A stretch of DNA of 64,000 nt from Labyrinthula sp. Ha. Its lineage: Eukaryota; Sar; Bigyra; Labyrinthulida; Labyrinthulaceae. A model generated the notes under the pieces. The model did not search any database. It saw nothing but the letters and a program-made list of their open reading frames with translations, and was not told the origin of the DNA. The stretch's first letter is position 1, and each line of letters begins with the position of its first letter. The stretch covers positions 248,001 through 312,000 of the forward strand of contig JAALGZ010000008.1 of the NCBI GenBank assembly GCA_015227615.1. The letters are read 5' to 3'. The translations under genes and the position numbers were made by a program. Of this stretch, positions 1-11,618 are shown one piece after another.

Positions 1-356
1 GATTCAGATGTAATCCTCTTTCCTGTGTCCAGGTCCATCACCCCGTGATTATTCTTGAACACCACTTTATCACCGATTAGTACCGCAGAGTTCATAAAAG
101 AAACTTGTTGTCCTCCTACATAAGCTTGTGCTAATTTTTCAATTGGAGAAAAAGGATCATCCATTTTTCTTTTTTCCGATACTTCAGTTCTTACTTTATT
201 TGACACTTCGATCTGCTTCCTTTTCTTCATTCGCAAACGAAAGTCCAAAGTCTCCAGCAGTAAAAGCGCCCATGAAATCTTAAACAGATTTTTCCTTTTT
301 AGCAGTGCGTAAACTATTAGCCCAACTTTTATTGATTTTACAACCTTTGAATTCAT
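1..356 (-). CDS. Hypothetical protein, cut by the window edge
   Basis: An open frame of 118 codons runs on the minus strand from an ATG at 356 off the left edge; an in-frame stop lies a short way upstream of this ATG, so it is the first possible start. The N-terminus reads MNSKVVKSIKVGLIVYALL and is followed by a second hydrophobic stretch (about residues 28-36, ending LLLLE), so one or two short membrane segments are possible. A basic and charged linker follows, then a patterned region with GDKVVFKNNHG and a glycine-lysine turn that looks like a folded beta-rich domain. Base composition is clearly less AT-rich than the DNA to its right, which supports coding. I do not recognise the family. 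A second ATG at 230 is a possible alternative start that would omit the hydrophobic part. Confidence 0.5.
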   Translation of the reverse strand, partial: MNSKVVKSIKVGLIVYALLKRKNLFKISWALLLLETLDFRLRMKKRKQIEVSNKVRTEVSEKRKMDDPFSPIEKLAQAYVGGQQVSFMNSAVLIGDKVVFKNNHGVMDLDTGKRITSE

Positions 357-3300
357 CTCTTGTAATTTACAGCTTAACGGTCAAGTATTTCTGTTTGTTA
401 AACTCCGATCATGATTTGCGGAAATGTGCCATTGAGTTCACGCTTACTATGTGATGATTCTTCCTTTCAAGGGTTCCGAAACAGTGACAACATGCTGGGA
501 TTATGCTGAAAAGTTTGGGTAATAGAAGAATGATAAATAATAATTGCCCAAGTTTTTTCAAGAGAAGAACCATATCTTTAACTCTGTCTATACCCAGCAA
601 AAATTAAGTTTATTAGATCATATTCATTGAACTTCTCCAATACTTATGGTTAAACAAGGTTACTTGAACAGAATAATGGTTTCTGTGAATTGTTTCTAGC
701 TTGCTAGATTCCTTTCTTGTAAAACTAAGTATTATAGTTTAGAAGTAAGAGACACAAGTCAACACATAAGAACCAATAGCTGAACTTAAAACATTTTCTC
801 GAGTCCATCATAAAAGGTGAACAGGTGAAATAGCTTTCTCAAAATGTGGGCAAGAGAAGTGTTTAGGTTTTCAATCTTGAGATAGCGTTAGATGGCTCTA
901 AATAGCTTTGCGAGAGACCTGAAACTCCCAATTCTCAATTTTCAGTTTACTATTTAACTACAAGAGATAGTATCTATACACAGCTTGATGAGTTTTTTGA
1001 GAAAGTACAATTACTCTCTGTTAAAGCCAAGGCACGTTCAACCTTATTGGGATCAGCAATTATTTGTTCCCAAACCTCGATGACGATGCCGACCCTTTAA
1101 GCACTAATGAAAATTGCCTTCACTTCAAAAATACCCAGATAGCGCCTCGCATTATAAAAGAATAAATCTTTAAAAAATAAGAAAAGTCCTACCATAGTTT
1201 GGTACGCATATACTCTGCAAATTTTTCAAGCTAAACACTCTCAAAATGTAATTCATTGAACTTGATAATATAACTCATATCGCTGCTTTACCTCTTCATT
1301 CATGAGCACTCTCCAAAGAACATAGAGCGCAGCTCGTCATCTCTCGTTTGCAACAGAAGGATGATAGATTTCTCAAGCAGAGAAAAAAATGTAAAATAAG
1401 TAGTGCATTATGGGTCAGCTTGGATGCTCTTTCATCACTGGTAGAAAACCTGTAACCAGATTAAGACCTAAAGTGCACTAGAAAGCATTATAATGAAGGG
1501 TTTCTAAGAAAATTTTATGTTTCAATCACGTAGTTTTAATTAGCTGGAAATAGATTACTAGGTTGTGTTCGATATTGCTGTTTATGTAGAGGACATACTA
1601 TCGGGAACTGTTACTACAACTTAATGCTATTCAAGACATTGTGTCAGTTTCCCTAGCATCTTCTCCTTCTAACCTAGTGGATTTCCTAGCCATATCCTTA
1701 ATAGTGTTTAATAAAAAAACTGGAAATAATACCAAAACTCAGAAGGCCTTGGCTATTGCTTAGGAGATAAAGCTGCAAGTTTTTCTAATTCACCTAACGA
1801 TTCCGCTTAACTTATCATACATGCATAATCTAGTACTGAAGTAGTGCTAATCTATCTGATTAAACTCTTGTCCTACTTAAGAAAAATAATTTAACGTGAT
1901 GATGAAATAATCTGGATTAATGCATTCAATTTCGTACCTTTCTGTGTACCAAGGTCAGTTTTAATGTCGAATGTATGGACATCGCGAAATCAAACCCGTG
2001 AACATGGGCATGTATATCTACATAGCTAACAATGAAGCGATAGAAAAGGCCGTAGTTTCTACCATCCGAGATATGGTTTTTGCATAATATATTTGTATAA
2101 AGTAAGCTGATTAGTTTCAAAATAGACATGGTTAAGGTTAAGAGACATTCATCAATCGTAGCAGGGTTACTGGGAAATTCATTTTCTGAGTTTTTATATT
2201 TTCAGTATAGTTGTTTCTTTTACATTAATAAGTTCCTTAGTGCTTAGAATATTTTAACTTAGTGACACATTTCCCTTGATTGTTCTGCCGTTTTTCTTGA
2301 AATTAAAGCACTTCTGCAAATTTGATCAAACTTAATTTTTCTGAGCATATTTTTTTATCTAAAGTCCAAAGCTATTTTTTCATCATCAATATTGTTTGAG
2401 TCACAGATCGGTTGACTTGCTTCAAAAAAATCAGGTCGTGAATTGTTTGACTTCCCAATATGTTTTCGGGGAATATATTCGGATATTTTTCCAGTTGCCT
2501 CCTTTCTAATTTGTATGCATCATTTAATTCTGCCACACTTTTCTTCCACTACGAAACTCTAATCCTATTTCCTATTTTCGAATTAAGTGCATCGACTTTA
2601 TTATGTAAGTTCTCTCCAAGTTTTTCAGAGTAATAAATGTTTTTTACCCGTGTAGTATTGCTACAAGTTACTATTGCTACAAACTTGGCAACATATGGTA
2701 ATTAAGCTGTGCTAATTAGGCTTAGCGCTCAGTTCATCATGAATTATATTTTATTCATATCCCTTAGGGCTTATTATTCAGCGAGTAGTTGACTGACCTC
2801 CTGTAATGAATTAAGATTATGTTTTTCAATTCCCAGAATCTGGTTGCCACAATACATACCACAGAGTCACATAACACTCAAAAATAATTCACGATTAATC
2901 CTGTCAACTCTCTGAAAATCATTGAGCTCTTAAGTTGATTCTGCTTTTACTGCTATTATAATTTGCACAAGGCACATGTCAATAGTGAGTACCTCCAGAA
3001 GAACGGAACTTGAGACGAAAACTGAGGGTTATGTGTTATTGTGTGAATGGAAAGAGGATTCTACTAGCCAAAAATATTTTTGCTTCAAAGTGTGTTTGTC
3101 TTGACAGAGTCACACCCTGCAAAAAGCTGGAAAGGGCTGTAGGTCAACCTTGTCCTCTATGTAGGATTGATGAGTATCTAATGTCAGAGTGGCCCCTAAA
3201 AAAAAATATGGCCAAAGCTTCACTAATAGGCTTTGTTCAGAGGCAAATGCAGCCATTGGCTCACCCAGAAATACATTGAGACATCATGCCTACCGACTGA

Positions 3301-4589
3301 TTATTTCAATTCCCTTTTTAAATACCTGTATTCATTGTTGAATTAAATCTTGGCTCAAAATTCCACCGCAGAAAGCTATTGAGCAAATATTGAACACATA
3401 CTCCTTGAATACTAAATGAAAATATGTTCGTGAAGAGTTGTGTCAAGAGAAATCTTCCCTGTATTACAGAATTAATTTTTTACATCACCAAATCAAGGTT
3501 AAACGCTTAATTCTGTGCCAGGATCATGGTACTCTTCCGATGACACATCTCTTGGTTTTGCTAATTGTTTCTGGCCATCTATTAAAAATTTGGAAGTCCT
3601 CAAGCATTGAAACAAAAAAAAATTAATATATTTAATTTAAGGGTTTCTACAGATGGGAGAGAAGAATGGTTTATTTTTCGGGCTATCTTAATCCACATTA
3701 CTTTTACGGTAAATTTCTGTCCCTATAGTTTCAATTGCTAGTACCAGTGAAACTCATAAGCGTAATACTGATTGTAGCAAACATTTCATATTTGCTTTCG
3801 GTTGTTAATAATGTTCTTGTTTTTGAAACAACATTGTATTAGATAAAAACCTAATGCGGCACTGGATTATCCGGGGCCTATAGGTTACCAATTTAGCAAC
3901 ACAAGGTGCAAACTAAATTCATCCTGAAGTAGCGGTTATAGTTAGAATGCGTGTGAGATAGTACGAACCGGTTAGACCTTAGGAAATGGCGAAGAATAGC
4001 GTTTCAAACTTTTTCGATAACCAGAAAAAGCACCGCTGTGACAACAGTTGAGATGTCCTGTTGTGCCCCCGCATAAAACATTATTCAACTCTGTAGAACA
4101 GGCATCTAGAAAAAACTGTGGGAGAAGTATGGCTCTCGATATCTTTCTCGTGCACAACTCTGTGTTTGAGTCTTCTCCATCACTTGTACGACTTTTTCAT
4201 CATTAACTTTCAATTTCCTCTCAACAGTACAAGAGAAACAAATATCTCTTGACGGATTGTACAATCGGTACAGTATTTTTTGATTTTTTTGTGATTTTCA
4301 TTTCTCTGTAGGTTCTGCTGCATAATATTAATTACGTCATAGATACACTTTCTGATAACAAACTCAAGACCGCGCCCAGCTTATAAGTTTTTTAAACAGA
4401 CAAATCTCTTAGAGAAGCTAAAGTTTCGGTACGGGAATTATATATCTTCGACTCCTCGGTTCAATCCTGGTACTTTCTCCTGCCTAAAATTCCCACGCCC
4501 AAAGTTCCGACTTGTACTTTGTATTCCTGTCACACACCTAAAGAAATAGCCCAAAATATCGACTGGGAAAATAAAACACAAAAGAAATA
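357..4589. other. Intergenic, mostly featureless
   Basis: About 4.2 kb of AT-rich DNA with stops in all frames and no recognisable gene. The only structure I can support is one copy of a SINE-like repeat (listed separately at 3090-3206). The GCCCAAAA motif at 4549-4556, 41 bases before the next gene, is discussed as a possible promoter element. Confidence 0.5.
3090..3206 (+). repeat. SINE-like dispersed repeat, copy 1
   Basis: This stretch aligns with 23428-23544 over about 120 bases at roughly two-thirds identity by eye. Shared blocks include AGTCACACC/AGTCCCACAC, a GAAAG..GGTCA block, and TGTCCTC followed by TGTA.GA.TGA.G.GT. Both copies finish with C-rich sequence running into nine or ten A residues. 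The A tail and a tRNA-like box B in the other copy suggest a tRNA-derived SINE. It explains an 89-codon open frame here that lacks an ATG start. An unrelated conserved noncoding RNA or shared gene fragment is possible. Confidence 0.35.
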
Positions 4590-5138
4590 ATGAAAGTTTC
4601 TGTTCTTGCGCTATTTACGCTGTATGGTCAAGGTTTCGCTCAAGATTTTGATCAGAAGAGTTCTACCTGCGCTGCGATATTATGCCCAGAAGGATCCGAG
4701 TGCGTCGAAGAGCCGCTAGTGAATGAAACTGGGTGTTATCCAGTTTCATGCGAGTCGCCAGATGCCTGCGAAGAGTTTGAAATATGTGTTCCACATGAAA
4801 AACTCTGCGTTACACAACCTTGTCCACAGTTTTTCTGTACAGATGACTGTGTAATTTGTCCCCAAGTTGTTCCTGAATGCGAATATTGGTGTTTGGATTG
4901 TGAAGTTGTACTTCAAACGTGTGAAACCTGTTCGTATGGCCTCTGTCTTGATTATAATAATACACCTCCTGATATCATAACAGATTGTTTTTACACATGG
5001 CCATTGCTGATATGTATATTAAGTTTGAGTGGGTTTTTGCTTTGTTTAATGATTATATACTGGAGGAAAACGGTGAACAAGAAAAGAAAGTTGAAGGAGA
5101 GAAAGAACATTGAAATAAAAATAAAAGAATTCTTATAA
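4590..5138 (+). CDS. Cys-rich single-pass membrane protein with signal peptide
   Basis: This 182-residue protein begins with a short signal peptide (MKVSVLALFTLYGQGFAQ), so the Cys-rich part should be outside the cell or in the lumen. Residues 27-119 hold about 21 cysteines. One module at residues 87-119 (C-x2-CP-x2-VPECE-x2-C-x2-C, then QTC-x-TC) matches the two modules of the small secreted protein at 49949-50236, so the two genes are one family. A transmembrane helix spans about residues 137-158 and is followed by a strongly basic cytoplasmic tail (KKRKLKERK), giving a type I topology. The ATG follows an in-frame stop and directly precedes the signal peptide. No intron is needed. Function unknown; a surface receptor or adhesion role is only a guess. 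Confidence 0.75.
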   Translation: MKVSVLALFTLYGQGFAQDFDQKSSTCAAILCPEGSECVEEPLVNETGCYPVSCESPDACEEFEICVPHEKLCVTQPCPQFFCTDDCVICPQVVPECEYWCLDCEVVLQTCETCSYGLCLDYNNTPPDIITDCFYTWPLLICILSLSGFLLCLMIIYWRKTVNKKRKLKERKNIEIKIKEFL

Positions 5139-7449
5139 TCTATGAATTTTCAGAAAAAAGGAATTTAAATATATATGTAAGTTGGTTATTTGTAATACGA
5201 TACATTTTCAAACTTTTCCTGCGCAAAAGCATAACATAGTTCGAACAACCACAGAAAACAATATAGGAAAATTATAGAAAAGACCATCAAACTTGCAATA
5301 TAAGAGTATAATATTTCGCTTGTACGCTTTTTATTACTTGAACTATAAGAGATATTAAGAAAGATCCCCGGAACTGAGTAGTACACCTCCTATACACTTA
5401 ATTTTGTGAAGCATGTACAAGCAGATTTTAGTAATACAGCTCCTTTAAGAAAAACTTTGCTTCACTTTATCTAAACAAAGTTCTATTCTGCAAAGAATAG
5501 ATTTAATTTAGTCATTGTATAACAATTTCTACTAAATTTGACAGAGTAATGTTTCAAGAGAAAAAACTCAGCTTCTTCTCTTTCATCTAGTTTTTTTTAG
5601 TGCTAGTTACAAAATCGCTGACATAGAGTTATACTACCTTGTGAAATAAAATACATCGCATGTTTAGTCGATTTAAACAAGTTCATTAGAGGATTAAGCA
5701 ATTATTTACGAGCTGAGTACCAGCTTTCAAAAATATAGGGTAAGTTCATGGCAAAGATATCCATATTAAATAATAATTTGAGATTCTCTCTACTCGAACC
5801 ACAGTTTCTCTTATACTTCTCGGTTCAGATAGTTGCTGCGTGAATTAAATCAGAAGCCGTCTTAATATGCCGTCTTCTCTGCTTCATTTAAGTGAGTCGG
5901 ATATTAAAATCTTGTTGCAAAATTAAAAGCAGCAATATAGCACCATATTCATAGACTCTCTGACATCAAAAGACATTGAACTCTGTTGTCAAAGCAAAAA
6001 GTTCGGAAACAAAGTTTGTGAACAGGAATTTGGCAGTAATGCAAAACTGAGTTCTCTAAGATTATTTTGTGTCTTTCATACTCTACGTGAGAAACTTGAA
6101 GAGAACCAGATGGTGAAAATTACAAACAGAATTACAATTGATAATGAAATAGAAGGATTTTTTCTTCAAGATGTCCCTTTTTGTCACCATAATTTAGAAG
6201 GAAACTTCCATGATCATGGGGGTATCAAGCTTTAAGAAAAAAAAGATATGGCATTGGACAAGATGATAGGAATGTAGCTGAATCAAAGTATATTGTTTAA
6301 TGTTCTATCATATTTCTCTATTCTAGTGGTAAGAGACCTATTTTTTATGACATTGCTATTTGCATTAGCGAGTATAGCCAAACCAATTATTGTGAAAGAA
6401 GCAAGAAATAATTAATATTAAAGTGATTGGTAAAAAAACTTTCAACAGAGCATATAATATCTATTTTACCCACCATGCATCAAATATGTCAAGATTAATA
6501 TTTCGTAAAGAAGGATTTTAAGAAGATAAATGCCCCTATATTTTTTACAAACAACGTGAGATATCAGAAAATACCAATATATATACAATATGTCTTCCTC
6601 GTTAAATGCCTATAAGATTTTACCTTTGCATATAACCTCTGGTTTTCCTCTATGATACTGAATTTATTTATTTCTTTTCGCTGTTAGATTAAATTCATAC
6701 GCGCCGGTGTGCCTCGCTCGTTTTTTCAAATTGGCGGAATTGGAAATGTCCCAATATCAAAATTCCAAATAAATGAAATCAAACACACAAAAATGGAAAA
6801 CTAAATAAAGGTTGTAAAGGCTTGATGTTCAGGAACAAAAATATAAGAAATAGAAATGAAAAAGTGTTCAAGTTAATCTATCTTCACTATTCTATGTATT
6901 TAAACAAAAATTGGATTATTTTTCAGCTTATCTAAAGATTTTTAAGTTGGAAGTCTGTTGCACTAGGTCAAAGCATATGTTTTTTTCAAGTTAAAGAAAC
7001 AAGAAATATACAAAAGTTTAATTGAAGAGGGTAAACTATTGAAGAGGGAAAACTATTGAAGAGGGAAAACTATTGAAGAGATATATCATTTTCAAAATAT
7101 TTGTTTAATTAAAAATTACTTTCAAAAGTGAAGGGGTTTGGGTTGAGTGTTTGGAAAAGGAATATTTATTTCATTAATTAACAAAGAGGTTTGGAAAGGG
7201 ATAGTGTGTAGGGTGAGAGTTTAAAAAAAAGTTACATATATATTTAAACATGGTTCAAGGAAAAAAAATAGGTGTTTTTGTTCAGGATCTTGAAAAGGCC
7301 ATCCACGAAGCTGTGCCTTGACCCTAGCAGATTTACTGAAGTAGAGTTCCAATTTTTCACCTCTGGCTTATCATCTACGAACACATTCAACCAATACCTC
7401 CATGTTACTATCTCTCGAATCCTCCCTGTTTTTCTTTGATTTCAACATC
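5139..7449. other. Intergenic, AT-rich
   Basis: About 2.3 kb without a supportable gene. Frames are closed every few dozen codons on both strands. The only repeat seen is the 17-bp minisatellite at 7021-7080, listed separately. Confidence 0.5.
7021..7080. repeat. 17-bp minisatellite, about 3.5 copies
   Basis: The unit attgaagagggaaaact is repeated in tandem, with one T/A difference in the first copy; the last copy is partial. No coding potential. Confidence 0.85.
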
Positions 7450-7900
7450 TTACGTTTGATCAAACTTTTTTCCTATATAATTCCTGGAAATGTTCTGTGA
7501 AGAGCTAATTCTGCTGCAGCAATTGAAGTTTCAGCTCTACCTAATATATGTAAAGTTTCCAGTTCAGCTTCTGTTAAATCATTTAAGTACTTCTTCGCTG
7601 TTGAGAACCTTTTAAAACCATGTCCAACGTGTTCTAGGTTAATTACTTGAAAGATGTAAGCGTTCCCCTTTTGATCAAACTTAAGATTAACTTCAAAAGT
7701 GCAATTCTTTGAACTACTGCAAATAATTTAGATCTTCTTAGCTTAACTACTTCAATTCCAAACTTTTTCTTTGATTCTGACTTTGTAAAGTTGTGTGATG
7801 ATCTTTCTTAGTTCTAAAGCGTCCTGCAACGTAGTTGTTAAGTTTTTCAAATATTTCTTCTGTAGAGCCAGAGGTCTGTAATACCCAACTTCAGGCTGAA
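7450..7900 (-). mobile_element. Old fragment of a Mutator-like (MULE) transposase, N-terminal part
   Basis: Read on the minus strand, this stretch matches the N-terminal part of the MULE at 9221-11291. It keeps the same order of words: a TEEIFE/PEEMFE start, F-R-x-K, the C-terminal half of a zinc-binding domain, and a block corresponding to the LK-x-aE-x-x-L-x-x-L segment followed by a P-G-x-x-F/Y word. Many frame changes and stops interrupt it, and nothing of the catalytic core is left here. It therefore looks like a truncated, older relative in the same orientation about 3 kb away rather than part of the same copy. Confidence 0.55.
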
Positions 7901-8279
7901 CTAATTTAATTCGTTCTGTTAATTTTTTTTGTGGTCTTTACTTCGTAAGTTTCTTCCCTAGCAATTTTTGTCAAGTTCGGGTTTTCTTTTATATCCTTTC
8001 GGTTCAAATTGTGAGTTTTTGTGCCCTTCAATTTCGTAGGTGAATTCCAATTTCGCGCATTAGATATTTTCGATATGAAATTTGGATTCTGTATCCTCAA
8101 AATCCAGACTAAGTATAATTTTCGCATCAATTTGACCAATCACATTAGAACCGCGTGCATCACTCGGGAGTGAAAAAGACAGGGCCGTTTTCATTTACAC
8201 CACTCTTCCAATTTTACCAATAGCTTACGTTTCCAAAATTAATAATCAAAAACCAATAATTAAGACTAAAATGTCAAAA

Positions 8280-8720
8280 GATTTAAAGAAATGACTGAAA
8301 AAGCTCAAGCGTAGATCAAGTGAACAAAAAAGGCAAAAGTTAAGTGTTTACATGAAGGAGATATATCTATAGCACAAGATTCAAACATAGAAAAAGAAAT
8401 TGAAGTTATTTTACAAAAATTCACACCTCTAGCAGACGGATTTAGATATATGAAGCAACAGTTACACGAAAGGTTGACCAAGAAAACAAGAAAGAAGAAG
8501 CATTTGCTTATAAACGAAGGGGATATTTCTACAGCACACGTTTCAAACAGAGCACAAGAAATTGAAGTTGCTTCACAAGAATTCAAACGCTTAAGAGCTT
8601 GAATTAAAATACGAAAGAAGGGACTGGAGAAACTAAAACACCGATGAAGTGAACAAGAAAAGAAACAGTTATGGATTTGTGGGAAGGGGGTATACCTATA
8701 GCACACGATTCGAACATAAA
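8280..8720 (+). pseudogene. Decayed gene made of about 54-codon tandem repeats
   Basis: Three tandem units are recognisable by an anchor word (GATATATCTATAGCAC or close) at 8360, 8522 and 8690, spacings of 162 and 168 bases. The translated core is E-G-D-I-S-x-A-x-x-S-N then E-I-E-V-x-x-Q-x-F, with long Lys/Glu/Gln-rich, probably helical linkers such as KKTRKKKHLL. Stops interrupt the frame between units. The period near 54 codons and the retained protein-level similarity suggest that the array was once coding. It may belong to a host repeat protein or to a transposon accessory gene; I do not recognise the repeat. Confidence 0.45.
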
Positions 8721-9220
8721 AAAAAAATGGCTAGGGTTAGTTCTTAGTAAAAAGCTAACCATAGACCCGCATGGATCTACAAAAGTAGCTGCATAACCCT
8801 TGCTTGGAGTTTAGGTTGAGTTTTTTTTTTATTTCTTTTTGGTTTCAGATGAGGGTTTCAATTAGTTCTCAAGAAGAAAGGTAGATTGGCGGTGGGCATA
8901 AGGATCAGGATTTTCTTATTTTATAGGGCCGTTGGATGAGAAGTTTCAAAACTGATCTATTAAATGGCCTTCAACATATGTTTAAAAGCTATCCCACGAT
9001 GCATAAAATAATTCCGTGGTTGATCATTAGGTACATGGTTTTCAATTCAGTATATTCTATATGGTTTTACGAAGACGTGTTTGAAGGGTTTCTACTTAAT
9101 TACAATGAAGATGTTGATCGAGGTTGTTGTGAAGTGAGTACTGTATAGGAAAACTTCGCATGAGAAAACGGAGTTGCTAGAAGAAAAGGTTGTAGGTGAG
9201 TACTATTTAGGAAAACCTAC
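8721..9220. other. Intergenic, flank of the MULE
   Basis: No supportable gene; a 70-codon ATG frame at 8936-9148 has no recognisable content. Near the MULE end an imperfect direct repeat of about 35 bases (…GTGAGTACT.T.TAGGAAAAC…) occurs at about 9124-9160 and again at about 9187-9222. I could not find terminal inverted repeats of the MULE here. Confidence 0.4.
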
Positions 9221-11291
9221 TTAAGCGTTAAAGTTCAAGCGACTTTGACTTGCAACTACACTACCTTTTCTTCGCATCTTCCTCTTTCTCGGTGATAAGA
9301 TTGTTGATCCAGAATGTTGAGAGAGTGACATATCCACATCGGAAAAGTCACCATCTGCATTTTTCTTCAATGCATCTGTCATTTTTATGACAGTTGCATA
9401 TGCTTTTCGCCACCCCTCATCTGTACTATGTTGAGCTTCTTCACATAGGTCCCTGCATGCTGTCTTGAGCATGGAAAATCTTACACCTGGTTTCTTTGGA
9501 ACTTTCAAATCTTTAAAGCCAGGAACTTTCACATTGAAATTCAAGACCCCCTCTTCAGGAGTTGTTGATCGTCCAAGTTTTTTTAATGCAACTTCATGAA
9601 GAGGATGTTCTTGAAAACGCCATCTAGGCAAAAGGTTTACCTTGTCAATATATTTTCTTTTTAATCTGACGCAGATCCTAGCATAGTGACGATAAGGTAG
9701 TTTCAAATTAGTCCATGTTGAGCAACTGCATTCAGGATGAACCCAGCCATTGATATCTCTCACTTTAACATTATATAATCTAGAAACATCATTCTCTGTT
9801 TCTGAAACAATATAGGTCCAGTCTCCATTATCAGCAACAACGTAGCATCCAGTCACTTTCTTAATTTCACTGGTCAAGATCTTATCAACCTCCTCCGAAA
9901 TATCTTCCCCTTTGGAAATTAGTTTTTTCAACTTTTTAATGTAGAATTTGTATAATCAACAACTTGCTTTTCATGGAAACTAATTAGTTGATCAATTGTC
10001 CAACTTTTTTGTTTAGATGAAAGTTGACCACTACCCTTAAATTTAGCATGAAACCCTTCAACACGTTGAGTAGAAACATGACCAAATGTTACTTTTCTTT
10101 TTATATAGGTCCAACATATATTTTCTTTCTGTACTTTAATATTTTTTAGGAACTGTTGTTATTCGAGTTCTGGAAAATCAAAGCTTAGCTTCTGAAGATG
10201 GGCATCCAGTTTTTCATTTGTATGAAAGTCCTCCCTCACAGCCTGGTTGACACGATCAAGGAAGTCACTTACATAGGAACCTCTTAATCCTTTTGCCCCA
10301 GATGAAAAAGATGCAGCAAAATGTTTAACACATCTCACATGTTCAGCTCTAAGAAGTTTTGCTGCTTTTGCTAAGGCCAAGGAACCATCGCTCACCATAA
10401 CTTCTGTGTGTTCAAGACCAAGATCCTTCAATCCTCTGATCACTTGCTCATGGTTCTCGGTTTGCATTAATGTACAACCGAAATTAACAGTTTTCATGAA
10501 GCAATCAACTCCCACGGGGAACATTACTACAAAAATGTAGCGCGACAAACCGTGGGTGGTGTCAATTTGTATTGACTCCGAATAAATATTTTTCGTTTTA
10601 CTTGTAGTTGTTCTTGAAATGTTAAACCTTTAAGCCTAGGTCTTCCTTCTGTGTCATTTGAGTAGTAAAGTTCAAAGTTTCAACCTTCACTTAGACATCT
10701 TTTACCTGTTTCAATTAAAATTTGAATGTTAGTATCTTCTGAATCTCTTCCTTCTTCTCTAACCTTCTTTAATTGACCCAAAATTAAAGTTTTGTCAAAG
10801 TAAATCCCTGGAAACTCTCGATGAAGTGCCTCTTCCACTGATGTTAAGGGAGTGTCAGCAACTCCAAGGTACTTTAACATTTTTACTTCAGCTGGTTTTA
10901 AATCTGATTGAAATTTTCTTTCATTTTTCTTTGCTTCTACTTCATGTCCTTTGTGTTCTAAGCATTTTACTTGGAAAATGTATTTTCCTAATTTGAGATC
11001 AAACTTAAAGTTTAACTCAAAAGTACAATTTTTAGAAGAAGCACATTTTAATTTACATCTACGCATAAATTTTTTACTAAATCCAAAGATTCTTTTAGTT
11101 TCATCTTCAGAAAAGCTGTGGGAGGACTGTTTTCTAAGTCTAAATCGGTTAGCATTTACGTTCTTGACAACTTCAAACATCTCTTCTGGTGTACAACCTC
11201 TGTAACTGATCCAACTGTCGTTTGTTTCGCTTTGGTTTCGTTCTTGGAGGTCCACTTCCTCTTTGGTAGGAGCAGAAAGTTGTGTTTCCAT
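9221..11291 (-). mobile_element. Broken Mutator-like (MULE) DNA transposon, transposase region
   Basis: The pieces in order on the minus strand form a MULE transposase. 11291-10680 is a 203-codon N-terminus with a FAR1/FLYWCH-like zinc-binding region (CKLKC…CTFEL…CLEHKGHE). The DDE core follows: first Asp in QIDTTHG (about 10570), second in VSDGS (about 10395), and the Glu in QRVEGFH (about 10050). A SWIM domain lies near 9720 (HPECSCSTW…PYRH); the expected third Cys is a Tyr. Four interruptions are visible: a stop at the end of the first piece, a frame change near 10625, a stop at about 10159 and a frame change near 9930. The element is therefore inactive. Terminal inverted repeats and target duplication were not found, so the true ends are unknown. 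Confidence 0.8.
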
Positions 11292-11618
11292 ACTTGTAAT
11301 TTTTTGGTTGTTGTTTTCACAAATTTTGGGCTCAGAGAATTGGGAATTGAAGTTCTGCTATTAAGCTTCCTTTAAGTTTTATGGAATTCCACCAAAATCA
11401 CTACCGGTATGCCATTTCCTAATTGCCTTGAAACCCCCTATAATCCCTAACGGAAGGGTGGCGTAAATTACGCCAGCGTAAAAAATCCCGGTTCCAAAAA
11501 AGACTTATCCCTTACCGTTTTTACTTTCTGGCATTTTATAGTAATACACCATTGTTCGAATTCCAATTGCCCAAAATTTGGAAGTGAAAACCAATCAACA
11601 AAACAACAAAGATAAAAG
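11292..11618 (+). promoter_or_regulatory. Presumed RPL9 promoter region
   Basis: This 327-bp stretch lies between the MULE and the RPL9 start codon. It holds a perfect 7-bp-arm palindrome at 11460-11474 (GGCGTAAATTACGCC) followed at once by another GCGTAAAA word, and an 18-bp word AATTCCAATTGCCCAAAA at 11559-11576, 42 bases before the ATG, which recurs at the right end of the hAT element at 31078-31095. No TATA box is obvious. Regulatory function is inferred from position only. Confidence 0.4.

Noticed and set aside
3010-3279. 89-codon open frame with several cysteines
   Set aside because: No ATG start; overlaps the SINE-like repeat that recurs at 23428, so the resemblance is at DNA level.
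4440-4480. GGTTCAATCC, possible tRNA box B
   Set aside because: The flanking stem does not pair and no acceptor stem is found.
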